Below are positions 1 to 12,800 of a stretch of 64,000 nt of DNA, piece after piece. The notes beneath the pieces were generated by a model. The model saw only the letters and a program-made list of their open reading frames with translations. It was not told the origin of the DNA and did not search any database. The DNA comes from Bacteroidales bacterium UBA1180 (lineage in GTDB: Bacteria > Bacteroidota > Bacteroidia > Bacteroidales > Paludibacteraceae): positions 133,463 through 197,462 of the forward strand of contig DBYS01000012.1 of assembly GCA_002310195.1 (NCBI GenBank), given 5' to 3'. The translations under genes were made by a program, and so were the position numbers. Position 1 is the stretch's first letter; each line of letters begins with the position of its first letter.

Positions 1-68
1 AGGGATTGGTCAACAACAGCCGACAACAATCCACAACGACCCATAACAATCAACAGTGTATTAGATGT

Positions 69-515
69 ATGGTGAATAGCAACAGAATGAAACAATTGGC
101 GCACATCGTGTATGATGTTATAGGAGCAGGGATAGAGGTGCATAAGGTGCTGGGATACGGCATCTCAGAAGGGATATATGAGGAGGCGCTAAGCATCGAA
201 CTAAGCGAGCTGGGCTATAACAATGAAACGCAATGTGATTTGCCAACATTCTACAAAGGGATATTGCTGGAAAAGAGATTCCGGTTGGATATGGTTGTAG
301 AAGATGATATAATTATCGAGCTGAAAGCAGTGGAAAAGATTCTTCCTGAGCACAGGGCACAATTATTCAACTATATGCGTCTGACAAATAAGCCAATAGG
401 CATATTGGCGAATTTCGGAAAGAACTTTTATGTCGAGAAGTATATCTATGATGAACAAACCAATGAGGTAAGTTTCTTCCAAGTCAGCCGTAACGACAAT
501 GACTATTGTGATTAA
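69..515 (+). CDS. GxxExxY family protein (PDDEXK-like)
   Basis: The protein belongs to the GxxExxY family (Pfam PDDEXK_3), small proteins of unsettled function that resemble PD-(D/E)XK nucleases. Visible family marks are VHKVLGYG followed by EGIYEEAL near the N-terminus (the G-x-x-E-x-x-Y motif), then RLDMVV and IIELKAV, which give the Asp and the E-x-K triad expected of the nuclease fold, and a C-terminal LTNKPIGILANFG segment. The reading frame is open from a TTG at position 6, but the extra residues are low-complexity N, Q and T encoded by CAACAA-rich DNA. I start at ATG 69; ATG 87 (MKQLAHIV) is equally plausible. It stands alone, and CAAC-rich sequence lies on both sides. Family assignment is firm; a nuclease activity is only inferred. 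Confidence 0.85.
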   Translation: MVNSNRMKQLAHIVYDVIGAGIEVHKVLGYGISEGIYEEALSIELSELGYNNETQCDLPTFYKGILLEKRFRLDMVVEDDIIIELKAVEKILPEHRAQLFNYMRLTNKPIGILANFGKNFYVEKYIYDEQTNEVSFFQVSRNDNDYCD

Positions 516-516
516 A

Positions 517-579
517 TCAACAACATTCAACAACTATGGACAATATAGTATTATTGAAAAAGTTGTGGGGAGTTGTTGA
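517..579. repeat. CAAC-rich inverted repeat after the GxxExxY gene
   Basis: TCAACAAC (517-524) can pair with GTTGTTGA (572-579), and ACAACT (530-535) with AGTTGT (561-566). Together they make a two-step stem just after the stop codon. There is no U-tract, so this is not a typical intrinsic terminator. Similar CAACAAC words occur at positions 9-55, before the gene. Confidence 0.45.
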
Positions 580-652
580 CGGAAAAATAAGTCCCTCCGC
601 TGCACAATAAGCATAGCAAATTTGCTATATAGCAAAAAAAATGGCATGAGTA

Positions 653-684
653 TTTGCAAATGTCATTTTTTTTTTGTATCTTTG
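653..684 (+). promoter_or_regulatory. Bacteroidota-type promoter of the giant adhesin gene
   Basis: A -33 element TTTG (653-656) and a -7 element TATCTTTG (677-684) are separated by 20 bases, matching the TTTG-N19-21-TAnnTTTG consensus. The predicted leader is about 110 bases long. It holds two hairpins: GTGTGCG (695-701) with CGCACAC (727-733), and GAGTGAT (754-760) with ATCACTC (765-771) around a 4-base loop. Confidence 0.8.
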
Positions 685-801
685 CGAGTTAATTGTGTGC
701 GTATGTGCATATGTGTATGCGTAAGGCGCACACTATGAGCGTGTTATGAACCTGAGTGATGAATATCACTCGCAAGTCGGAAAAATAAACAAATCGCGAA
801 T

Positions 802-3800
802 ATGAAGCGTTTGACTAAAATATCAGAACAATTGTCGAGAATCACAGTGTTGAATCGTTCAGCCTTCCTGCGGTTGGCGCAGCGTGTAATGTTTGCGCTG
901 CTCATCGCCCTTTCGGCTGTAGCTGTGTGGTGTCCGGGTGTAACGTATGCCGCATCGTCCTCCGTGCCGGAGTATATCCCGTCCATAGGCCGGGACTTCT
1001 GGCTGACGTACATGAGTAGTGACGGTAGTGGTACATTGGACCTGCAGATTATGGTGATTCCCAAGTCCGATGGTTCTATTCAGTTGAAAACGGTGGATGG
1101 TGCCGGTACGGAGACCGTGCGCCTCACGCAGGCTGTATCGGCTAATGTGCCGTTCTATTACTCCATTCCGGCAGGTTGGCGTAATACGATTTATACCACA
1201 GCTTCGGATGTTATCTCGCATTCGGGTTTGCATGTCACGTCTGAAGATACGGATTTTACGCTCTATATGCGTAACCGGACGTACCTGAGTGAGCAGGCTA
1301 ACTCCTACGATATGTCGGCTGTATTTCCGACGCAGACTTTGGGTACGGATTATGTGGTACAAACCTATTGGCTTGATCAGTCATACACCGAGTTTGCTAT
1401 AATAGCAACCGAGGATAACACAACCATAAACATCAAGCCTCGTTGTCAGACTCTGAAGAGTGATGAGATTAGTTGGTATGCCGCCGGCACAACTATCACC
1501 AAGACTCTGGCCAAGAAAGGTGACGTTTATCTGCTCAAAGGCCCTTCGGCTGACGATGACGCACCGTTCTGGAACTTATCCGGTACAACGATTGGTGCAA
1601 GCAAGCCCGTGGCAGTCTTCCAAGGTGGTATGTTGGCGTTCATTCCTGAAGGTTCCGGTTTGAGCGGTGACCATATTTTTGAGCAGGCGCTGCCGGTATA
1701 TACTTGGGGCAAACGTTTCGTGGCGATGAACATGAGCGCTTTCCCCGACGGGTCAATCGATAGAGGCTCCAAGCCGACGGAATACTTGATAACAGCTGTT
1801 TATCCCGATACCAAGATTTACGTGAACGGCACACTGTTCAAGACTTTGAACGCCGGTGAGTCTAACTTCCTGTCAGATGACGAAACAGGAGATCCTGACT
1901 TGACAGTAGCCTGGGAAGAAACGCCTAAGGTAATCGAGACCTCGCAGCCTGTGTCGCTCATGGGCTTCATGGTTAACTCCCAACATAACCCGTATCGTCT
2001 TGGAGGTGGTGCCAACAAGTATGTCGGCGAGCCGTCTATGGCGGCCATCCCCGATGTGTCGAAGGGTGTGAAGGAAGTGTACTACTACTGCAAGGACAAC
2101 GCAGTTATTCCGCTGAATACCCACTATGCAAATATTATTGTTCGCAAGGAGGGTGTGGCCGGAATGCGTCTGAATGACGATGATATTAGCGCCCAGTTCA
2201 CGTTGCTGGCGCAGACCTTCAGCGGTTCGAGTGTGCAATATGCATACGCACGTGTGCAATTGACGAACAACGCGCTGAACAAGTTGTCGAACACCGGTGA
2301 CGTGCCGTTTGTTGCTGTGGCTTATAGCGTATTGCCTACCAAGGCTATGTCTGAGGCAGGTGCTATGGCTATCAACCTCGTTCCGTCCGCACCTATTGTG
2401 AAGATTGACGGCAACGAGATTACCCATGACATGACTCTGGACTACTGCAACCGTCACCCCGGCATTGAATTCAGTGCAATTGTGGACTATCCGCACACAA
2501 GCGTGAAGTGGGATTTGGGCGAGGGTGCTATAAGCACAGGATATAGTGCATCTCACATGTACGGCGCAACGGTCGGTGAGTCGGATGCAACGCACAATAT
2601 ACGATTCTATGTATATCATGAATCGCCTATCACGCATGTCAAGGATACGGACTCTGTACGTGTTACTCTGAATGTACACCCCGTTTACTACGATACGCTA
2701 AAGACAAAAGTTGCTGCGAAGCGGCTGTCGTACACATGGGACAGTACATCGTATGTGCCATTTGGCTTGCTTGACGGACTAGGTAATCCGAAGTATGCAC
2801 GGTTCAAGTTAGGCACAGGCAAGGATAGTCTGAACCGTCAGCCATACCTGTCGTACAACTGGGCGAACGCCAATGTGTCGAAGACCATCTTCGACTCCCT
2901 GAAGTACGCGACACGTCATGATTGCGACTCGATGTTCTACTTGCAGTTGGAGGTTGTGCCGGATAAACTTATGCCCGGTGAGACCAAGACTGTATGTCAG
3001 GAGGATGTGCTGTCGTGGGCAGGGCACGCCGCGGGAGCCGGACACAAGATGAGCCGTAAGAACCTGACGACCAACGCAATGATCTTCAACACGAACGGCA
3101 CCGGTGCTGATATGTTCAAGACCGATGAGTACGGCACGTTCGAGATCAGGGATACGCTGGAGTCGAAGGTGTTCCCGTTCCCGGACTCGATCCATGTGAT
3201 GACACTGACGATCAATGTCAAGCCATCGATTACCATCGAGGCGGTGCGCGACACGTGCGACGAAGAGACCAACACGAAGGTTCGCTTCACTACAACCGAC
3301 GCAACCTCATATAACTACTATATCGCAGGCAAGACCTCGCTACTGGCTACACCTGTGGCTGTAACCGACGGAACGCACACAATCGATATCCCAATCAGTG
3401 CGATAGAGGTAGGCACAACGGCTCAGGTCTTTACTCTGAAGATGGTGGCTAATACTGCTACCTGCGTGAGTGACACGGTGCAAGCCACCTTTACCGTCAA
3501 TCCGACGCCGACGCTGACGTCGCTGACGCTGGACGCTTCATCTAAGTGCTATCCGGCTGAGTCATTTACAATCTCGTACAACCATACGAATGCCAAGTAT
3601 GTGTTCTACAAAGTGACGAAAGGTGGTTCGCTCATCAAGGATTGGACATCGACTGATGTAACCGCCGAGAAGAAGTTCACTATTGCTACGAACACTCCGA
3701 GTAATTGGGCGTTCGGTACGTACACGGTTGAGGCGTACGCCGAGTCGGACAAAGGCTGCGAGAGCGCACATACGACGATTGACTTCGCCATCAGCAAGCA

Positions 3801-6800
3801 GCCGACCATCAGCGGTGTATCGATAGTGAACCAATGTGATGAGGAAACGACAACCACGCTGACCTTCACGACAGCAGACGCTGCGAACTACAACTACTAC
3901 ATTGTAGGTAAGACCTCGTTGCTGGCTACACCAGTGGCTACTACGGATGGCGAAAAGTCCATCAATGTGGACATCAGCATGCTGACCGATGGTTCGTACA
4001 CCTTAAAACTGGTGGCTAACTCTGCTGCGCCGGCGGGTTGCCCGAGTGATACAACGGATGTACCCCTGACCATCTATCCAATGCCGACGGCTGCTATCAC
4101 CTCAACGGCTGCCGAATTAAATGCCTGTGCGCCGTACAACGAAGGCGACTATATGAACGTTGCGTACACAACAACCAACGCCAAGTATATATCATGGAAA
4201 GTGAATTACTCGGCCGGCTATGGCATGTATGGCTGGCCACACAGTTTCATTAAACAAGAAGTTGCATCTACGCCTACTCTGAAGATTAGCAAGTCGTATT
4301 TGCTCGGGGCCGACGATTATACTATCACCATCGATTCGGTCGAGTCGGAGTATGGCTGTGTTACGTACCCCAATGCAAAACTGTATATCACGCTGTACGC
4401 TCCTGCTACTATCTCCATGGCGCATATCGATAGTGCCTGCGTAGGTCAGCACATACAGATTCACGACACCACCACGTTTGCCGATACTATCCTTTATACA
4501 GTGAAGAAGGGTGGTGCGCTTTGGCTGAAAGGTAAGAAAGATGTTCCGGGTGGTGGCAAGGCGAAGACCCCTCACTTGATTGAACTGCCGGATACCTTGT
4601 CGGCAGGCACTTATACTATCGAGCAGACAGCTACGAATATCCGTCATTGCGGTGCTGGTGCGGTAGCCAACGGCACGTTTGTTGTCAACCCGCTCCCGCA
4701 AATAACCTCATTGACGCCGACCGTGACCATCTGTGAGAAAGATGATAACGCGTCGTTCGCGTTCACGATGACCGGTGCTACGAAATACAGTTACCGTCTG
4801 GTTGAACATCCGGCTATCTCTGCGACGAACGTTGATGTCCCTACAGGCGGCAGCGGCACCATCAGTTTCAACCCGTCTTCACTGGCTGACGGAACGTACA
4901 CCTTCTTGCTGATTGCCAAGTCTGAACATGGCTGCCAACACGCCCTTAATGCTACGCTGAAGGTGAACAATATGCCTTCGCTGACCATTCCGGACATTGC
5001 AGCACAATGTTATCCCGCTGCTTCGTTCACGGTAGGTTACACGCCGGTGGATGCAGCAAGAGTGCTGTGGAAAGTGGATGGTAAGTTCAACGACGAGTGG
5101 CAGCTGCACAATGTGCCTAACCCGGGCTTTGGCGAGAAGGAGTTTGTGGTTAACACCACAGGTTGGACTGCGGGTACATATACCTTGCGCGCATACCCCC
5201 AGTCGTCAGTGATGTGCGACAGCGCAGCAGTGGTTAAGACCATCACCATCAACCCGAAACCGACAGCCGGTATCACATCGGTAGAGAGCAAGTGCGACGA
5301 CGCGACGAGTGCTGCGGTAGTCTATTCGCAGGCGAACGCCACGAAGTATGAGTACCGTGTGTTCAAGTCGGGTGTAGTTGCTCCTGTGCTTGAGGTGACG
5401 AACCAAGATGTATCGGGAACAACGTTCAACATCAATATATCGACTCTGGCTGCGGGCAGCTATGAGTTGCGTCTTGTGGCCAAATCCGCTACCTGCGAGA
5501 GTGACACGGCAAAGAAAGCCTTCGACATCTGGCCGCTGCCGACCATCACGCTCTCGACCGGCGTGATCGACGAGTGCTACCCGGCAGCAACGGTTAGTCT
5601 GCCGTACGAGCATACGAACGCCAGCAAGTACAGTTACACGATCAACCTGCAAGGCAATGCGACCGTGCTTAAGTCTGCCGAGAACGTGAATGTAGTGACC
5701 GGCACGCCGATGGCACTGAACACCAGCGGTCTGGCAGCAGGCACGTACGAGGTACATGTGACGGCAGTATCGGAGCATAATTGTGAGACGGCAGCCGAGC
5801 AGTCGCGCACGTTCAAGATCCATCCGCAGCCGTCGATCAGTTCGTTGGCTACCGTGGACAGCGTTTGTGAGAAACATTCGCCGAGTCCTGTAGCCCTGAC
5901 GATGATCGGTGCAACGAAGTACAAGTATGACGTACTGAAGGAAGGTGAGGCTACGCCGGTTGAGCAGAAAGTTAACCAGACCGCAGCCAGCATCTCGCTG
6001 AACACGACCACATGGGCAGCAGGCAAGTACACTCTGAAGGTGACGGCTGTATCGGATCTCGACTGCGGTAGCGATGTGGCTGAGCGCGTGTTCCTGATCT
6101 ATCCGCAACCTAAGGTAACCGCTCTGAGCGACGTAACGATATGCGAGACGGATGCTGAGGCTTCGTTCAGCTTCACGATGACCGATGCAAAGACCTATAC
6201 ATACGACCTGAAGAACAGTTCGAATGTATCGGTAGCATCGTCGGCATCGCCGCAAAGTGCTCCGGCCGGCGGCAGCGGAAGCATCGTGATCAATACAGCT
6301 GCACTGCCGGATGGTGCATATACATTGCATGTGACGGCTACATCGGACAAGGGTTGTGTGAGCGACGACAAGACATCGACGCTGACGATCAACAACCAAC
6401 CGTCAGTGGCCCTGTCGGACATCGCAGCACAATGCTGGCCGGTAGATGCGATAACGGTAACCTACACCCCGACGGATGCTGACTCGATCCTGTACATCGT
6501 CAAGTCAGGTTCGACGGAGAAGTACCGCAACCGCATCAAGGTTCCCGCAGCTGCACCGTACACCTTCACCTTCCCGACCACTCCGAACGCCAGCTGGCAG
6601 CACGGCACATATACTGTGACGGCTCAGGCAATGTCGGCACTCAAGTGCTGGGGCACGGAGGTGACGAAGAACTTCACAATCAACGAGAAGCCCGCTACTC
6701 CTACCAACATAACCTTGACCGAGCCTTGTGCCGGAGATGCGGCGATGAATGTTACGTTCAACAAGGATGCATTGGGCAATTGTGCTATGGCGGAGATTGT

Positions 6801-9800
6801 TGAGACAGGTCTGCAGACTTTGGCAGGAACACCTGTGGATGCTACATCTCGCATGATACCTGTAAATATAACCGGATTGACAGCCGGCACGTACACGCTG
6901 CGCATCTATACCTTCAACAATACCACCAACTGCCAGAGTGCATCGGTAGACAAGACGTTTGTTGTTCATCCTGTACCGACCATTGATACTCACGACACCA
7001 CAGCCATTCATCCTGTAACAGCTGTCGATGTACGCTACAGTTCAACCAATGCAACCAACTATACTTACACGCTCAACGGTCCGGGTATTGATCCGGCCGA
7101 TCCGCGTACGGGTTCCGGTACTGCGGCAAATGCCGGAATGATATCAGTAAATACCAATGGCCTGAATCCCGGAGTATATAATCTGAACGTGACAGTTACT
7201 TCCAGTCATGGATGCTCGAAGGATGCTGCCTCGACCATCACGATATTCAATTCCACATCCATCGAGATTGCACATATCGACAGTGTATGCAAGGGAGACA
7301 ATATCGGCGATGTAGTAATCACCACAACCTATGCTAACAAGTATACGTATCTTGTAAAGAACGCCAACGGCGACGATGTGGCTACCGGAACAGGTTCGAC
7401 CACCAATAGTGAAGGTACGCCTGTTGACAAGTCATTCAGCATTGCTACAACTACATGGGCGGCAGGTACATACACATTGACGGTTACGGCTGAGAATACC
7501 ACTACCGGCGGCAAGTGTGATGCGACCACAACCTTCACGATCAATCCTATACCAGTACTGACCTTCACGCCGCATGCGGCAATCTGCGAGAATGCAGAGA
7601 CAACAATCGACGTGGCTCATTCGACCACGCACATCAAGACGCTCGAGTACCGTGTAGCGAAGGGTACAACACCGGTTATTGCTGCCACGACGATCACCTC
7701 AACGGGCAAGATCACGCTGGATGTATCGGCATGGACGGACGGCACGTACAGGATCTACGCTACACCGACATCCGAGCATGGCTGTGTGGGCGATGAGGCA
7801 TATATCGACATCGTGGTTAACAACCAACCTGAGGCAACGATAACATCCATCCCGGCGGATATCTGTGCCGGCGATGCGTACCTGAATGTAGATTTCACCG
7901 CATCGGCCGACGCGCGTGCGTACGCGTTCCGTATATTGAACGCTACGACTGACCAGCCTGTGTCAGGTTATGCAGGTGGCGGCAGTATCAGTGCTCCATA
8001 CGGTAGCGTTTCGATTGCAGTTGATGTACATTCTCTACCTGTAGGTAACTACAAGATGGAAGTCAAGACGCAGACCGAACCCGGTTGCTGGAGTGATGCC
8101 AGCGTACAGCCGTTTACTGTTCGTACCAAGCCGGGTGCAAACATCAGTACAATGGAGAGCGTATGCGAGGGTACGGCTACAGCTACGGCTGAGTACACGA
8201 CCACGAACGCTACGACCTACTACTACCAAGTCAAGGGTACGGCCATCACCGGTAGCGGCTCGACGACCGGTAGCGGTACAATCAATGTGGACGTATCAAG
8301 CTTGACAGCAGCCGGTTCGCCATACACCCTGCAGCTCGTATCGAAGTCGATATACTGCGAGAGTGACACGGCTACCAAGAGCTTTGCTATCCGTCCGATA
8401 CCGGTAGTAGCTATTACATCGATTGATGATGTATGCTTCGGCGACGGAACAACGACCGTGACTTACAATCCGGATGCAAATGTCAGCAGCTGTACGTACA
8501 CCCTCAAGCAGGGGGCAACGGTGCTGTTGGCTGACCAAGCTGTCACGCTCAATCCGGCTCATACGTTCACGATCAATACCTCTGCTCTGGCAGTGGCCAC
8601 CTACACCGTTGAGCTCACTCCGCGCTCGCAGTACACCTGCGTAGGCGCTATGGTAAGCTCGACCTTCAAGGTGAACCCGTTGCCGACATTGAATGACATC
8701 TTGCTGGATGCCAACGCCGTATGCGAAGGTACAGCAACGATGCGGGCACGGTTCTATCATGCAGGTGCCGACTCATGCCACTGGGAGGTACGTGAGCAAG
8801 GTATTACCACCGTACTGCGCAGCGGCGACAAGAACAGTCTGACCGATGGCACGACGATGGTTGACATCGATCTGCTTGCTCCGACCGCATTGACGGCCGG
8901 CAAGACGTACGATGTAAGGGTAACAGTCATCAACAAGACCACAACTTGCGAGATCACCAAGACATCTTCGTTCTTCATCCGCAAGAAACCTGTTGTGACG
9001 ATTAATACCGAGAACAACCAGCACTTCTGCCAGCCTGTGACGGAGGTGAAGGTTAACTATAGCAACGAGGACAATCGTGCGACAGTATTCCACTATGAGG
9101 TACTCAAGGGAACAGATCCGTTCAAACCTCTGGCAGATAAGCTCGATGTAAACGGCGGTGACTGGACTATACAGTTCGGCACGCAGTTGCTGCAAGGCGA
9201 GTACAAACTCCGCGTTCAGCCTGATAACGACTATTGTCCGGGTGACTGGAAAGAACTGACCTTCCACGTGGATACCGTTATGCCTGTTGTGACCAATGCT
9301 TCGATCTGCTACGGTGAGAGCTATGACTGGAACGTGGCAGAGGATTGCAGTGGCCAACCTATCACGCTCATGCGCGGATTGACTACTACGACAAACCAGT
9401 TGGATACATTGTTCTGCACCAACGGTTGCGTCAAGGTATATGCACTCAACCTGACCGTTTGGCCGGAGTACGCCGGAGCAGAAGAGCAGTACACGCTCTG
9501 CGCAAACGATGTGCTCAACTGGCGCGGTCAGAGCATCAATGAGGCCGGCACGTACGAATCACGCAAGGCCGGTGTAGCACCGAACGGTTGCGACTCTGTC
9601 TATAGAATAACTGTCAAGAAGATTGTGCCCGAGCAGAAGAGCAGCGACATGACCGTTTGCTTCGGCGAGCCGGTGATCTTCAACGGCACAACGTACAACA
9701 ACCGACCGGTAGGTCAGCAGGTACTGCTCGACACGCTGAAGTCGCTTGACGGCTGTGACTCCGTATATTTGAGGCTGAACCTCACCGTAGGTCAGCGTTA

Positions 9801-12800
9801 CTACGACTCCGTGAAGGTAGTTGAATGCGAGAAGTATGTATGGCCTGTGAACGGTCACACGTACACGAGCTCGGGTATCTACCGCGAGGAGCTGTCCACC
9901 GTTGACGGCTGTGACTCAATATGCGTACTGAACCTCACGATCAACGAGGCTTACGAGTTCTTCGAGACCTACGATGTCGTTACTACGCAGTTGCCGTTCA
10001 CCGTACACGAGTACAGCTTCACGGCAGCCGGTACGTACGACCGCAGGTACACCACAGTAGGCGGTTGCGACAGCATCTACCATATCACGCTGAATGTTCA
10101 TCCGGTGGTATTGCCTAAGGACACGATGCACCAGACCATCTGCGAGAGTGCTGCTCCGTATAACTGGCGCGGCACGGCTTATGCACAGAGCGGCTGGTAC
10201 AGCAAGACCACGACCGTGGCAGGCAACGATACGATCCATTACCTGCACCTGACGGTGAACAAGACCTACAGCGACACGACCTACATAACCGCATGCGGCA
10301 GCTACAACTGGCACGGCAACAACTACGCTGCGTCGGGTATCTATCCGATAGCACACAGTTCGTCGTGCGGATGCGACAGCGTAGAGGTGCTCAAGCTCAC
10401 GATCGCTACGCCTTCGGCCAAGACGGTGAACGTTACCGCTTGTCAGTACGAACTGACGACCATCGGTAACCGTACGTTCGTGGCGATGGCTAACGAGTCG
10501 TTCACAGAGACCTTGACGAACACCGCGGGTTGCGACTCGGTAGTGACATATAACGTAACCGTCACGCCGCGTATATACACCGCACCGGAAGATATGTTCT
10601 CGTTCTGCGAAGGCACGACGTACACATGGCACGGCCATACATACGACACCCCGGGTACATACTACGATTCTATACCTGACGGCAACGGCTGTACGACCAC
10701 GATTCATACGCTGCGTCTGAAGCAGAACCCCGCATACCACTTCGAGGAGGATGTGGAGGTATCCGAATTGGCACTGCCGTACGCATGGCGCGGCCATAAG
10801 GGCGATACGCTGCTGCGTACCAACGGCGATTACTACGACCGCTGGCTCTCGCAGGTAGGCGGTTGCGACAGTATATACCATATCCACTTCCACGTGAACT
10901 TCGTGACGCGCAACAACGACGCGGCACTGGAGGGTTGCGAGAGTGTAACATGGTCGCGCAACGGCAAGACGTACTACGAGTCGACACTGGCCTCGGATAC
11001 CGTATTCACCGATGCTCCGGCTAACACCAAGTACGATGTGATCTACTTCTGCGACATCACCGTTCATCACGGCTTCGCGGAGGTTGAGCCTGACTTCACG
11101 ATCTGCAAGAACGAGGCGCTCAGCTGGCACGGCCAGAACTATGCGGCCAACCACTTCAGCGTAGGTGATCATGTGCTGAACTACAACGGTCATACCATAC
11201 ATAACTGCGACTCGACATACACCGCCACGGTACATGTCATCGAGTCGTACCGCAACGAGACCAGTTACGAAGCATGCCCGAGCGAACTGCCGTACAACTG
11301 GCACGGCCAACTGTTGACTACTGCCGGTCAGTACACTGACGCTCACATGTCCGTATCGGGTTGCGACTCCGTTCATGTGATGAACTTCACCGTGAAGTCG
11401 GTAACCGCACCGGATAACGCGACGGATACGCAGTGCCAGGGCGCAACCATCGACTGGAACGGCTTGACGATCAACGCTCTTGAGCCCGGTGAGTTCGCTT
11501 ACTACAAGTGGTACACTGTGCCGGGTGAGTGTGACTCGACCTACCATAAGCTTGACCTCACGGTAGGCAAGACGTATGATGTTGACAGCGCGCTGACGCA
11601 GCATATATGCCAGAACGAGACCTTCGAATGGTACAACGCTACACGTTCCGTTCCGCAGGACGGTGCTCACCAGTTGGACGATCATACGTACGCCGAGACC
11701 TTCCACTACGAGGAGCAGAGCGTGCTCGGTTGCGACTCGCTGGTAGCTGATCTGACGCTGATCATGCATGTGGATATCGATAAGACATTGCCGGATACGA
11801 CAGTATGCAACTCGTATAACTGGGACGGTCTGGAGATCACCACCTCAGGCGATTACGTCAAGACCTACCATCCGCATGTAGCATGCTTCGACTCAATCGT
11901 ACGGCGCAAGTTCACCGTACTGTACAGCGAGGTGGAGAACACGGTTAAGACCGAGTGCGACTCGTATTACTGGCCGCGTACGCAACAGGTTTATACCGAG
12001 AGCGGCCATTACGTACACAACGTACCGCAACTCGGCGGCCTCTGCGACAAGATCTACACCTTGGATCTGACTATCCTCCATACGCAACGCGACACGGCCA
12101 AGATCCTTGACTGGTGCCACGAGTTCACGTGGGCAGCTAACGGCACGACCTATCATACGGCAGCGTTTGACTCGGTAGTCTATCCGGGCGGTGCAGCCAA
12201 CGGTTGCGACTCGGTAGCATACCTGTACCTGACACTGGATACGGATACGGCATTCTACCTGCCGGCAGTGACGGCATGCGAGACCTACACATGGCACGGC
12301 ATGACCTACACGGGCAGCACGCTTGCACGTTATCCGACCACTAAGCTGACAGGTCGCGGCTGCGACAGTATAGTATATCTGCCGATCACGATCCTCCATC
12401 CGACGCAAGTGGTACACAACCTTGAGGGTTGCCGTCAGTTGATATGGAACAATGTGACATACACCACATCGCAAACGGCTGTTCAGACCTTCGAATGCGA
12501 CTCGGTTGTGACACTGAATATCACCATCAACCAACCGGAGACGATCAACCACGTGCTGCGTGCTTGCGAGAGCGTGACATGGAACGGCAAGACCTACACC
12601 TATTCGCAGAACGCACAGCAAGACTTCCTCTGCGACTCGGTTGTGATGCTTGATATCACGATCGATCATACTCAGACGAAGGATGATTACGTAACCCGTT
12701 GGGATTCGTATGATTGGGAGGGTGACACGTACACCGCTTCCGGCAATTACACGAAGACCCTGACGAGTTCGTGCGGTTGCGACAGTATCGTAACGCTGCA

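Noticed and set aside
613..628. Perfect 16-base palindrome ATAGCAAATTTGCTAT as a terminator
   Set aside because: It is AT-rich with no U-tract in either direction and lies just before a promoter; an operator is possible but unsupported.
9916..11769. A 617-residue open frame on the minus strand inside the adhesin gene
   Set aside because: It mirrors the regular repeat coding of the plus strand, lacks any protein-like motif or signal, and has no promoter. Several other long antisense frames in this gene and the 2279-residue gene (for example 14875-16605) have the same origin.
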